This document shows, piece by piece, positions 56,977 through 64,000 of a stretch of 64,000 nucleotides of DNA. Positions within the stretch are counted from its first letter, which is position 1; every line of letters begins with the position of its first letter. Made by a program: the position numbers and the translations under genes. The notes below the pieces were generated by a model. It was not told the DNA's origin, did no database searches, and saw only the letters and a list, made by a program, of their open reading frames with translations. Origin of the DNA: an uncultured Lachnospiraceae bacterium (GTDB taxonomy: Bacteria > Bacillota > Clostridia > Lachnospirales > Lachnospiraceae); the NCBI GenBank assembly GCA_902775485.1, contig CACYMJ010000006.1, forward strand, positions 1-64,000, given 5' to 3'.

Positions 56977-57052
56977 ATACAATGTACTTTAAACGGAATA
57001 TCATTGGCCTAATGGCATAATATAAAACCGGTATTAAGAGGAGGAATGAAAA

Positions 57053-58582
57053 ATGACAACATCATCATTGGTATGGATCATGATAGCGATAGCAGTCTAT
57101 TTGCTTATAATGATCTTCATCGGCGCTTCTTTCATGAGAAAGAACAACAATTCGGAGGATTATTTCCTTGGCGGACGTTCGCTTAACGGATTTGTAGCTG
57201 CCCTTTCCGCAGGCGCATCCGACATGAGCGGATGGATGCTGATGGGACTTCCGGGAAGTATCTATGCGCTCGGAACAGGTCAGGTGTGGATAGGTGTCGG
57301 ACTGATGCTCGGTACGATAGCAAACTGGCTCATAGTTGCCGGTCCGCTTCGTAAGTACACCATCAAGGCAAATAACTCACTGACGCTTCCGGAGTTTTTT
57401 GTTAACCGTTACCGCGACGATAAGAAAGTACTGCTCGGACTGTCATCGGCAGTCATAGTCATCTTCTTCGTTGTATATACCGCATCTGCATTTTCAGCAG
57501 GCGGTAAGCTCTTTAATTCCGTATTCGGAATGGATTATCATCTTGCGCTTATAATTGGCGCACTCGTCATTCTGACATATACGTTCATGGGCGGTTTCCT
57601 TGCGGTCTGTACAACAGACTTTATACAGGGACTGCTGATGCTTTTTGCCGTTATATTTGTTCCGATGATAGCACTCATCAACATGGGCCCTTCGAACTTT
57701 ACGGCCAATCTTGTTTCAACGGGTGTTGACCCCTCATCATTCCTTAATCCGATGCAGGAAGGCGGTGCAAAGATCACGGTGGTATCGATACTCTCATCGT
57801 TTGCATGGGGCCTCGGATATTTCGGAATGCCTCATATCCTTGTCAGATTTATGGCCATAAAGGATAAGGAAGAGCTTAAGAAGTCAAAATCGATCGCAAT
57901 AGTATGGGTAATACTCGGTCTTGCATTTGCATGTTTTATCGGTGTGCTCGGACGTGCATACCTGGCTGCAAAGTTCGGTGCGATGGATGATTCCGAGAAG
58001 GTATTCATCGAAATGATCAAAAAGGTATTTACCGAAGATACAAATATCGCAGTGCTTGCGGGACTGTTCATAGCGGCTATTCTTGCGGCTATAATGTCAA
58101 CTGCCGATTCACAGCTGCTTGTTGCATCATCAGCCGTATCGGAAGATCTGTATAAAGGTATCATCAAAAAGGATGCATCCGAATCAAGCGTGCTTAATGT
58201 GGGCCGCGGCGCTACGGTTGCCGTTGCCATAATCGCACTTCTTATCGCGTGGAATCCCGACAGCTCCGTAATGGCTCTTGTAAGTGATGCATGGGCAGGA
58301 TTCGGTGCGGCATTCGGACCCCTTGTTCTGTGTTCGCTCTTCTGGAGACGCACGAACTTCGCAGGAGCATTTGCCGGGATATTTACAGGTGCACTTACCG
58401 TTATCGTATGGGACTACATCCCTCTTATGCAGGGTGCGACGATCGGAAATGCAACCGGACTGTATTCCCTTCTTCCCGGATTTATCATCAGTCTGATCGC
58501 CATAGTTGTCGTATCTCTTTGTACGAAGGCTCCTTCCGAAGAGATAACAAAAGAGTTTGATGAAGTAAAAGCTGAGCAGTAA
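57053..58582 (+). CDS. putP: Sodium/proline symporter
   Basis: The 509-residue SSS-family transporter has about thirteen membrane helices, with YFLGGRSLNGFVAALSAGASDMSGW near the N-terminus (given here as its short forms LGGRSLNG and ASDMSGW), WLIVAGPLRKYT, LPEFFVNRY and STADSQLLVASSAVSEDLY. PutP takes up proline with Na+ as nutrient or osmoprotectant. AGAGGAGGA precedes the ATG. Confidence 0.95.
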   Translation: MTTSSLVWIMIAIAVYLLIMIFIGASFMRKNNNSEDYFLGGRSLNGFVAALSAGASDMSGWMLMGLPGSIYALGTGQVWIGVGLMLGTIANWLIVAGPLRKYTIKANNSLTLPEFFVNRYRDDKKVLLGLSSAVIVIFFVVYTASAFSAGGKLFNSVFGMDYHLALIIGALVILTYTFMGGFLAVCTTDFIQGLLMLFAVIFVPMIALINMGPSNFTANLVSTGVDPSSFLNPMQEGGAKITVVSILSSFAWGLGYFGMPHILVRFMAIKDKEELKKSKSIAIVWVILGLAFACFIGVLGRAYLAAKFGAMDDSEKVFIEMIKKVFTEDTNIAVLAGLFIAAILAAIMSTADSQLLVASSAVSEDLYKGIIKKDASESSVLNVGRGATVAVAIIALLIAWNPDSSVMALVSDAWAGFGAAFGPLVLCSLFWRRTNFAGAFAGIFTGALTVIVWDYIPLMQGATIGNATGLYSLLPGFIISLIAIVVVSLCTKAPSEEITKEFDEVKAEQ

Positions 58583-58594
58583 ATACAATATCTT

Positions 58595-58622
58595 GGGGCC
58601 GGGACAGTACCCGGCCCCATTG
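58595..58622 (+). terminator. Terminator after putP
   Basis: GGGGCCGGG (58595-58603) pairs perfectly with CCCGGCCCC (58610-58618). The T-tract after it (ATTGTACTT) is poor, so it may stop transcription only in part. Confidence 0.6.
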
Positions 58623-58678
58623 TACTTAAAAAAATACAATAATCAGGTCAAAAACTGTCAAATCCGTAAAAAAAGTCC

Positions 58679-58707
58679 TTGCCAATCCCAAAACCGTGTT
58701 ATATACT
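58679..58707 (+). promoter_or_regulatory. SigA promoter of the S10 ribosomal operon
   Basis: TTGCCA (58679-58684) and TATACT (58702-58707) are 17 bases apart. The leader that follows is about 255 bases long. Confidence 0.7.
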
Positions 58708-58968
58708 CGACATTGCTGTGACATTGATAGCGGTGAACCCGAAGTTACTAAAGGTTCCGCGAGGAACACAGATAATTCGGCGGAGCGAATGTCATGTTAT
58801 AAAACTGGCGACAAGTCACTGTACTAATCAGCAAGTCCTTCACAGAAAGGAAACGACGTGCGAAGTCCGGATCGGTATGTTTTTTGATCAGGACACACAC
58901 GGGAGAGTGTACAGTCACCGCTTGTCTCACTTATCATTAGAAAGTGCGAAAAGGAGGCGACTTTTTTT
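58708..58968 (+). promoter_or_regulatory. Structured leader of the S10 operon
   Basis: TGACATT (58719-58725) can pair with AATGTCA (58788-58794), enclosing the hairpin GTTCC-GCGA-GGAAC (58754-58767) and a second small stem (ATTCG/CGAAT). GGAGG at 58953-58957 lies before ATG 58969. No gene is visible in this stretch. Long leaders in ribosomal protein operons often bind one of the encoded proteins for feedback; which one cannot be told here. Confidence 0.5.
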
Positions 58969-59286
58969 ATGGCAACACAGGTAATGAGAATCACATTGAA
59001 GGCATACGATCATGTCCTCATCGATGACGCTGCAAAGAAGATCATCGAAACTGTAAAGAAGAACGGATCCGAGGTATCAGGACCGGTACCCCTTCCCACC
59101 AAGAAGGAAGTAGTAACGATCATCCGTGCCGTACATAAGTATAAGGACAGCCGTGAACAGTTCGAGCAGAGAACACACAAGCGTCTTATTGATATCTTAA
59201 CACCTACCCAGAAGACGGTAGATTCCCTGTCAAGGCTTGAGATGCCTGCAGGTGTTTATATCGACATCAAGATGAAAACAAAGTAA
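58969..59286 (+). CDS. rpsJ: 30S ribosomal protein S10
   Basis: The 105-residue protein reads [10 protein letters not shown] and the C-terminal [20 protein letters not shown]-type pattern, the usual S10 length and sequence. It also takes part in transcription antitermination as NusE. It is the first gene of the S10 operon; the start follows AAGGAGG. Confidence 0.98.
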   Translation: MATQVMRITLKAYDHVLIDDAAKKIIETVKKNGSEVSGPVPLPTKKEVVTIIRAVHKYKDSREQFEQRTHKRLIDILTPTQKTVDSLSRLEMPAGVYIDIKMKTK

Positions 59287-59354
59287 ACCTTCAGCTTAAG
59301 AATCTTCTTTAATATTAAGAAGAGTCCGCTGAGACTAAACGAAGGAGGAAGAAA

Positions 59355-60038
59355 ATGAAGAAAGCGATTTTGGCAACAAAAGTCGGAATGACACAGATCT
59401 TCAACGAAGACGGCGTGCTCGTTCCGGTAACCGTGCTTGAGGCAGGCCCTTGCGTGGTTACACAGATCAAGACGGAAGAAAACGATGGCTACAAGGCAGT
59501 TCAGGTAGGTTTCGTTGACAAGAAGGACCGCATCGTAAACAAGGATGCAAAGGGCAAGAAAGAGATCGTTCACAGAAACGGTGTTAACAAGCCCCTCAAA
59601 GGTCACTTCGACAAAGCAGGAGTTTCATCAAAGAGATTTGTAAGAGAGTTCCGCTTTGAGAACAGTGAAGAATATCAGGTAGCTCAGGAGATCAAGGCAG
59701 ACATCTTTGAGGTTGGTGATAAGATCGATGCATCGGCTATCTCAAAGGGTAAAGGTTTCCAGGGCACGATCAAGAGACTCGGTCAGCACAGAGGACCCAT
59801 GAAGCACGGTTCAAAGTTCCATCGTCATCAGGGTTCAAACGGTGCATGTTCCTCACCTTCAAGAGTATTTAAGGGAAAAGGAATGCCCGGTCATATGGGT
59901 AGCGTCAAAGTAACGGTTCAGAATCTTGAAGTTGTACGCGTTGATGCTGAAAAGAATCTGTTACTTGTAAAGGGCGCTGTTCCCGGACCTAAGAAAGCAT
60001 TGATAACAGTTAAGGAAAGCGTAAAGGCCGGGAAATAA
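59355..60038 (+). CDS. rplC: 50S ribosomal protein L3
   Basis: The 227-residue protein starts [19 protein letters not shown] and has [21 protein letters not shown] and [20 protein letters not shown]-like sequence. It is about 15-20 residues longer than typical L3, with the extra material in the region [20 protein letters not shown]. It binds 23S rRNA early in assembly. An AAGGAGGAAG site precedes ATG 59355. Confidence 0.97.
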   Translation: MKKAILATKVGMTQIFNEDGVLVPVTVLEAGPCVVTQIKTEENDGYKAVQVGFVDKKDRIVNKDAKGKKEIVHRNGVNKPLKGHFDKAGVSSKRFVREFRFENSEEYQVAQEIKADIFEVGDKIDASAISKGKGFQGTIKRLGQHRGPMKHGSKFHRHQGSNGACSSPSRVFKGKGMPGHMGSVKVTVQNLEVVRVDAEKNLLLVKGAVPGPKKALITVKESVKAGK

Positions 60039-60067
60039 CCGAACCTTAGGAAAGGAGGAACATACAG

Positions 60068-60688
60068 ATGGCTAACGTATCTGTTTACAATATGGAAGGA
60101 AAAGAAGTTGGCAAGATGGAACTTAGCGATGCCGTATTCAATGCACCGGTTAATGAACATCTTGTACACATGGCAGTAGTACAGCAGCTTGCCAACAACC
60201 GTCAGGGTACACAGAAGGCAAAGACCCGCGGTGAGGTAAGCGGGGGCGGAAGAAAGCCCTGGAGACAGAAGGGAACCGGTCATGCAAGACAGGGATCCAC
60301 AAGATCTCCTCAGTGGACAGGCGGCGGAGTTGTATTCGCACCCGTACCGAGAGATTACTCATTCAAACTTAACAAGAAGGAAAAGAGGGCAGCACTTAAG
60401 AGCGCACTTACATCCCGCGTTCAGGCAGACAAGTTCCTTGTACTTGATGAGCTTAAGTTTGATGAAGTAAAGACAAAGAAGTTTGTAGAGGTTCTTAAGA
60501 ATCTTAACGTATCAAAGGCTGTTGTCGTTCTTGCTGACAACGATCAGAACGTGGTACTGTCCGCAAGGAACGTTCCCGATGTTATCACGGTCGGCATCAA
60601 CACGATCAACACCTACGACATAATGAAGTATTCAACGGTCATCGCTACAAAGGATGCCGTTGCGAAGATCGAGGAGGTGTACGCATAA
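60068..60688 (+). CDS. rplD: 50S ribosomal protein L4
   Basis: The 206-residue protein has the extended-loop motif [39 protein letters not shown] and the C-terminal L4 fold. In some bacteria L4 also represses its own operon via the leader. GGAGG precedes the start; its stop overlaps the rplW start by one base. Confidence 0.97.
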   Translation: MANVSVYNMEGKEVGKMELSDAVFNAPVNEHLVHMAVVQQLANNRQGTQKAKTRGEVSGGGRKPWRQKGTGHARQGSTRSPQWTGGGVVFAPVPRDYSFKLNKKEKRAALKSALTSRVQADKFLVLDELKFDEVKTKKFVEVLKNLNVSKAVVVLADNDQNVVLSARNVPDVITVGINTINTYDIMKYSTVIATKDAVAKIEEVYA

Positions 60689-60987
60689 TGGCAGCATTAA
60701 ACTACTATGACGTTATCCTGAAGCCTGTTGTAACAGAAAAGAGTATGGCAGGCATGGGCGAAAAGAAGTACACGTTTTTGGTACATCCCGATGCAAACAA
60801 AACAATGATCAAGGATGCCGTTGAGAAGATGTTCGACGGTGCAAAGGTTAAGAACGTTAACACAATGAACCTTGACGGCAAGAAGAAACGTCGCGGAATG
60901 ATTTACGGCAGGACCGCAAAATCAAAGAAGGCGATCGTAACGCTCACAGAGGACAGCAAGGATATCGAGCTGTTCACAGGGCTGTAG
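60688..60987 (+). CDS. rplW: 50S ribosomal protein L23
   Basis: The 99-residue protein has [32 protein letters not shown] and [19 protein letters not shown], the standard L23. It sits at the tunnel exit and docks SRP and trigger factor. The start follows GGAGGTG. Its stop codon lies next to structured repeat copy 3. Confidence 0.97.
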   Translation: MAALNYYDVILKPVVTEKSMAGMGEKKYTFLVHPDANKTMIKDAVEKMFDGAKVKNVNTMNLDGKKKRRGMIYGRTAKSKKAIVTLTEDSKDIELFTGL

Positions 60988-61078
60988 GAAGGAGGGGCCC
61001 ATCGAAGATGGGAAGATTCCTTACTACACGTGGAGCGCCTATCTGCGAAGCAGATTCAGAATGCGCGACACTCCATAA
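60985..61078 (+). repeat. Structured dispersed repeat, copy 3 (between rplW and rplB)
   Basis: The element runs TAGGAAGGAGGGGCCC, hairpin CCCATC-GAA-GATGGG (60998-61012), TTACTACACGTGGAGCGCC, hairpin ATCTGC-GAA-GCAGAT (61041-61055), TCAGAAT, GCGCGAC and CTCCA. TGGAG (61031-61035) pairs with CTCCA (61071-61075). It fills most of the 141-base gap between rplW and rplB, and it has no T-tract. Confidence 0.82.
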
Positions 61079-61128
61079 TATAGGTCCAAGTGACCTGATA
61101 AGTAAAAGAAAGAAAAGGAGAATCAATC

Positions 61129-61971
61129 ATGGGAATCAAAAAATATAACCCATATACACCGTCCAGAAGACAGATGACATGTTCTGATTTTTCTGAGATC
61201 ACAAAGAAAACACCTGAGAAATCACTTGTTACATCACTTAAGAAAAATGCAGGACGTAATAACCAGGGTAAGATAACGGTTCGTCATCGCGGCGGCGGAA
61301 ACAGAAGAAAATACAGGATCATCGATTTCAAGAGACAGAAGGACGGAATACCCGCAACAGTAATCGGTATCGAATATGATCCGAACAGAACGGCTAACAT
61401 CGCTCTTATCTGCTATGCAGACGGCGAGAAGTCATACATCCTTGCACCTGAAGGACTTACGGACGGCATGAAGGTCATGAACGGACCCGAGGCCGAGATC
61501 AGGGTAGGTAACTGCCTTCCTCTTTCAGAGATACCCGTAGGTACGATGGTTCACAACATCGAGCTTTATCCCGGAAAGGGCGGACAGCTCGTAAGAAGCG
61601 CCGGTAACGGTGCACAGCTTATGGCTAAGGAAGGTAAGTATGCAACACTTCGTCTTCCTTCGGGCGAGATGAGAATGGTTCCCATCATCGCAAGAGCATC
61701 GATCGGTGTTATCGGAAACGGAGACCACAACCTTATCAACATCGGTAAGGCAGGACGTAAGCGTCACATGGGCATCAGACCTACAGTCAGAGGTTCGGTA
61801 ATGAACCCGAATGACCATCCGCACGGCGGTGGTGAAGGTAAGACAAGTATCGGTCGTCCCGGTCCCTGCACACCTTGGGGTAAGCCTGCTCTCGGTCTTA
61901 AGACGAGAAAGAAGAATCTTCGTTCAAATAAGCTCATTGTAAGACGCCGTGATGGCAGCACGATTAAGTAA
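61129..61971 (+). CDS. rplB: 50S ribosomal protein L2
   Basis: The 280-residue protein has [60 protein letters not shown] and [17 protein letters not shown]2 is central to subunit joining and the peptidyl-transferase region. AAAGGAG precedes ATG 61129. Confidence 0.98.
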   Translation: MGIKKYNPYTPSRRQMTCSDFSEITKKTPEKSLVTSLKKNAGRNNQGKITVRHRGGGNRRKYRIIDFKRQKDGIPATVIGIEYDPNRTANIALICYADGEKSYILAPEGLTDGMKVMNGPEAEIRVGNCLPLSEIPVGTMVHNIELYPGKGGQLVRSAGNGAQLMAKEGKYATLRLPSGEMRMVPIIARASIGVIGNGDHNLINIGKAGRKRHMGIRPTVRGSVMNPNDHPHGGGEGKTSIGRPGPCTPWGKPALGLKTRKKNLRSNKLIVRRRDGSTIK

Positions 61972-61991
61972 GGTTATAGGAGGAAAAACAC

Positions 61992-62273
61992 ATGGCTAGA
62001 TCATTAAAGAAGGGCCCGTTCGCCGATGAGAGCTTACTTAAGAAAGTAGACGCCATGAACGAGTCAAACAATAAACAGGTCATCAAGACCTGGTCACGTC
62101 GTTCCACGATCTTCCCTTCGTTTGTAGGACATACGATCGCGGTTCATGACGGAAGAAAGCATGTTCCCGTATATATCACGGAAGACATGGTAGGACACAA
62201 GCTCGGTGAGTTCGTAAGCACAAGAACTTACAGAGGACACGGAAAAGACGAAAAGAAGTCAAAGGTTAAATAA
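61992..62273 (+). CDS. rpsS: 30S ribosomal protein S19
   Basis: The 93-residue protein has [34 protein letters not shown] and [15 protein letters not shown], the standard S19. It binds 16S rRNA with S13 in the head of the small subunit. AGGAGG precedes the start. Confidence 0.98.
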   Translation: MARSLKKGPFADESLLKKVDAMNESNNKQVIKTWSRRSTIFPSFVGHTIAVHDGRKHVPVYITEDMVGHKLGEFVSTRTYRGHGKDEKKSKVK

Positions 62274-62304
62274 GACAGGATAGTTTGAAAGGAGGTATAT
62301 CCAA

Positions 62305-62691
62305 ATGGCAAAAGGACATAGAAGCCAGATCAAAAGAGAAAGAAACGCGAACAAGGATACCAGACCGTCAGCTAAGCTGTCATACGCAAGAGTATCAGTT
62401 CAGAAAGCATGTTTTGTTTTGGACGCCATCAGAGGAAAAGATGTCACAACAGCACTTGGCATCCTGACCTACAATCCCAGATATGCGTCTTCATTGATCA
62501 AAAAATTATTGGAATCAGCGATTGCTAATGCCGAGAACAACAACGGTATGAACCGTGACAATCTTTACATTGCAGAGTGCTTTGCAAACAAGGGACCTAC
62601 AATGAAGAGAGTTCAGCCTCGTGCACAGGGCCGTGCGTATCGTATCGAAAAGCGTATGAGCCACATTACAGTCGTCCTGGATGAGAAATAA
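62305..62691 (+). CDS. rplV: 50S ribosomal protein L22
   Basis: The 128-residue protein has [40 protein letters not shown] and [20 protein letters not shown]. The loop between them reaches the exit tunnel. AAAGGAGG precedes ATG 62305. Confidence 0.97.
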   Translation: MAKGHRSQIKRERNANKDTRPSAKLSYARVSVQKACFVLDAIRGKDVTTALGILTYNPRYASSLIKKLLESAIANAENNNGMNRDNLYIAECFANKGPTMKRVQPRAQGRAYRIEKRMSHITVVLDEK

Positions 62692-62702
62692 GGAGGAAGC
62701 AT

Positions 62703-63356
62703 ATGGGACAGAAAGTTAATCCCCACGGATTGAGAGTCGGTGTTATCAAAGATTGGGACAGCAGATGGTATGCCGAGAAGGATTTTGCTGATTTCCTCGT
62801 TGAGGACCACGAGATCAGGGAATTCCTTAAGAAAAAACTTTACAGCGCAGGTATCTCAAAGATCGAGATCGAGCGTGCTTCAGACCGTGTAAAGGTCATC
62901 ATATTTACGGCAAAGCCCGGTGTGATTATCGGTAAGGGCGGACAGGGTATCGAAGATCTTAAGGTAGAGCTTGCAAAACTTACCGACAAGAAGCTTGTTG
63001 TGGATATCAAGGAAGTAAAGAGACCCGACCGTGAAGCTCAGCTTGTTGCAGAGAACATCGCACAGCAGCTTGAAAATCGTGTATCTTTCAGAAGAGCAAT
63101 GAAGTCCACGATGGGCAGAACATTAAAGGCCGGAGCACTTGGTATCAAGACGGCCGTTTCAGGAAGACTCGGCGGTGCGGATATCGCCCGTACAGAGTTC
63201 TACAGCGAGGGAACGATCCCTCTTCAGACACTTCGTGCAGATATTGACTATGGTTTTGCGGAAGCAGATACCACATACGGAAAGCTTGGCGTTAAGGTAT
63301 GGATCTACAAAGGCGAAGTTCTTCCCCAGAAAGCAAAAGAAGGGAGTGAGCAATAA
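62703..63356 (+). CDS. rpsC: 30S ribosomal protein S3
   Basis: The 217-residue protein has the KH domain ([20 protein letters not shown]) and the C-terminal S3 domain ([19 protein letters not shown]-like sequence). It contributes to mRNA helicase activity at the entry site. Its stop overlaps the rplP start by one base. Confidence 0.97.
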   Translation: MGQKVNPHGLRVGVIKDWDSRWYAEKDFADFLVEDHEIREFLKKKLYSAGISKIEIERASDRVKVIIFTAKPGVIIGKGGQGIEDLKVELAKLTDKKLVVDIKEVKRPDREAQLVAENIAQQLENRVSFRRAMKSTMGRTLKAGALGIKTAVSGRLGGADIARTEFYSEGTIPLQTLRADIDYGFAEADTTYGKLGVKVWIYKGEVLPQKAKEGSEQ

Positions 63357-63793
63357 TGTTAATGCCGAAAAGAGTAAAGCATCGTAAGCAGTTCCGCGGA
63401 ACGATGAGAGGTAAGGCACTTAGAGGAAATGTTATTTCATACGGTGAATTCGGTCTTGTGGCTTCAGAGCCCTGCTGGATCACATCAAACCAGATAGAAG
63501 CAGCCCGTATCGCGATGACGCGTTACATCAAGCGTGGCGGTAAGGTCTGGATCAAGATCTTCCCGGACAAGCCCGTAACGGCAAAGCCCGCTGAAACCCG
63601 AATGGGTTCCGGTAAAGGTGCCGTTGATTACTGGGTAGCGGTTGTAAAACCCGGACGTGTGATGTTCGAGATCGCAGGCGTTTCGGAGGAAGTTGCAAGA
63701 GAAGCATTAAGACTTGCAATGCACAAGCTTCCCTGCAAGTGTAAGATCGCTGCAAAGGCAGACCTGGAAGGCGGTGTGGCAAATGAAGAATAG
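63356..63793 (+). CDS. rplP: 50S ribosomal protein L16
   Basis: The 145-residue protein has [20 protein letters not shown] and [22 protein letters not shown] 63356 is nine bases after AGGGAG, better than the ATG at 63362. L16 helps position tRNA in the A site. It overlaps rpmC by 11 bases. Confidence 0.97.
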   Translation: MLMPKRVKHRKQFRGTMRGKALRGNVISYGEFGLVASEPCWITSNQIEAARIAMTRYIKRGGKVWIKIFPDKPVTAKPAETRMGSGKGAVDYWVAVVKPGRVMFEIAGVSEEVAREALRLAMHKLPCKCKIAAKADLEGGVANEE

Positions 63794-63986
63794 TAAATAC
63801 ATAGAAGATCTGAAGGCTAAGTCGGTCAACGAATTAAGCGAAGACCTTGTAGCTGCAAAGAAAGAATTATTTAACTTAAGATTCCAGAACGCAACCAATC
63901 AGCTTGACAACACAGCAAGGATCAAGGATGTTCGCAGGAACATAGCAAGGATCCGCACTGTTATGACTGAGAAGTCTAAGGCTTGA
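63783..63986 (+). CDS. rpmC: 50S ribosomal protein L29
   Basis: The 67-residue protein starts at ATG 63783 ([14 protein letters not shown]) and has [20 protein letters not shown] and [11 protein letters not shown]. The longer open frame upstream lies inside rplP and is not used. AAGGAGTAAGGA at the window edge is probably the ribosome site of the next gene (rpsQ). Confidence 0.96.
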   Translation: MKNSKYIEDLKAKSVNELSEDLVAAKKELFNLRFQNATNQLDNTARIKDVRRNIARIRTVMTEKSKA

Positions 63987-64000
63987 GGAAGGAGTAAGGA

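Noticed and set aside
60985-61078. Terminator or tRNA between rplW and rplB
   Set aside because: The hairpins have no T-tract and the ribosomal genes continue in operon order; there is no cloverleaf, TTC arm or CCA end.

Overview
The window looks like a chromosomal segment of an anaerobic, Gram-positive Clostridia bacterium, most likely a Lachnospiraceae (Butyrivibrio/Roseburia-like). The basis is family-level recognition of the proteins, a HrcA/CIRCE heat-shock operon, a SAM-I riboswitch on metK, the IreB-RuvX-DUF1292 cluster, a class B sortase with a VPKTG substrate, strong AGGAGG-type ribosome binding sites and SigA-type promoters. Almost everything is on the + strand. The only convincing minus-strand genes are an S66 LD-carboxypeptidase, an HPr/Crh-like protein and a RimK-like ATP-grasp ligase.

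Layout. 1-1.1 kb: the end of an Rpn-type nuclease gene followed by a stand-alone copy of its C-terminal part. 1.2-3.0 kb: an AMP-forming acyl ligase whose 5' coding end is a (GACA)13 tract, a likely phase-variation switch. 3.0-4.5 kb: SAM-I riboswitch and metK. 4.5-7.8 kb: a TPR-DUF4037-DUF4125 protein and an OGG-type DNA glycosylase. 9-17 kb: HerA-like ATPase, LicD-type transferase, membrane-anchored clostripain-family protease, MATE pump and an alpha/beta hydrolase. 17.2-22.3 kb: CIRCE-hrcA-grpE-dnaK-dnaJ. 22.4-29.4 kb: DUF3048 lipoprotein, prmA, rsmE, cysteine desulfurase, thiI and a polytopic DUF6311-like protein. 29.4-36.6 kb: Crh-like protein, mtaB and a cluster collinear with the Bacillus yrzL-yrrK-yrzB-yrrL-yrrM-yrrNO locus (ireB, ruvX, DUF1292, then an inserted rnj and ylbF, an MltG-like protein without its catalytic domain, trmR, trhP).

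36.6-43.2 kb is one tightly packed operon: glycosyltransferase, 7TM-PAS-GGDEF protein, radical SAM/SPASM enzyme, a membrane protein whose predicted cytoplasmic tail carries a Cys-Ala repeat, and a polyprenyl diphosphate synthase. The radical SAM gene overlaps the Cys-Ala protein gene by 11 bases. I regard this pair as the best candidate for an undescribed enzyme/substrate system. 43.3-47.1 kb: a LacI-type sensor-GGDEF protein, a DHH phosphoesterase, a cyclic-nucleotide-binding-domain protein and a small protein with a double-glycine-type leader. 47.1-54.1 kb: a surface-protein island (840-aa VPKTG protein, class B sortase, hybrid histidine kinase, CPBP protease, lipoprotein). 54.1-58.6 kb: RimK-like ligase, DUF4190 and DUF2752 membrane proteins, an RlmI-type methyltransferase and a PutP-type sodium symporter. 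58.7 kb to the end: the S10 ribosomal protein operon from rpsJ to rpmC behind a long structured leader.

A second cross-cutting observation is a roughly 90-nt structured repeat present three times (about 40990, 55986 and 60987). Each copy lies in the same orientation inside an operon, at or near the 3' end of a gene, and has two short hairpins closed by c(GAA)g-type or similar small loops. I do not recognise it as a named family. Functions are assigned from remembered families and visible motifs only; no database search was possible.
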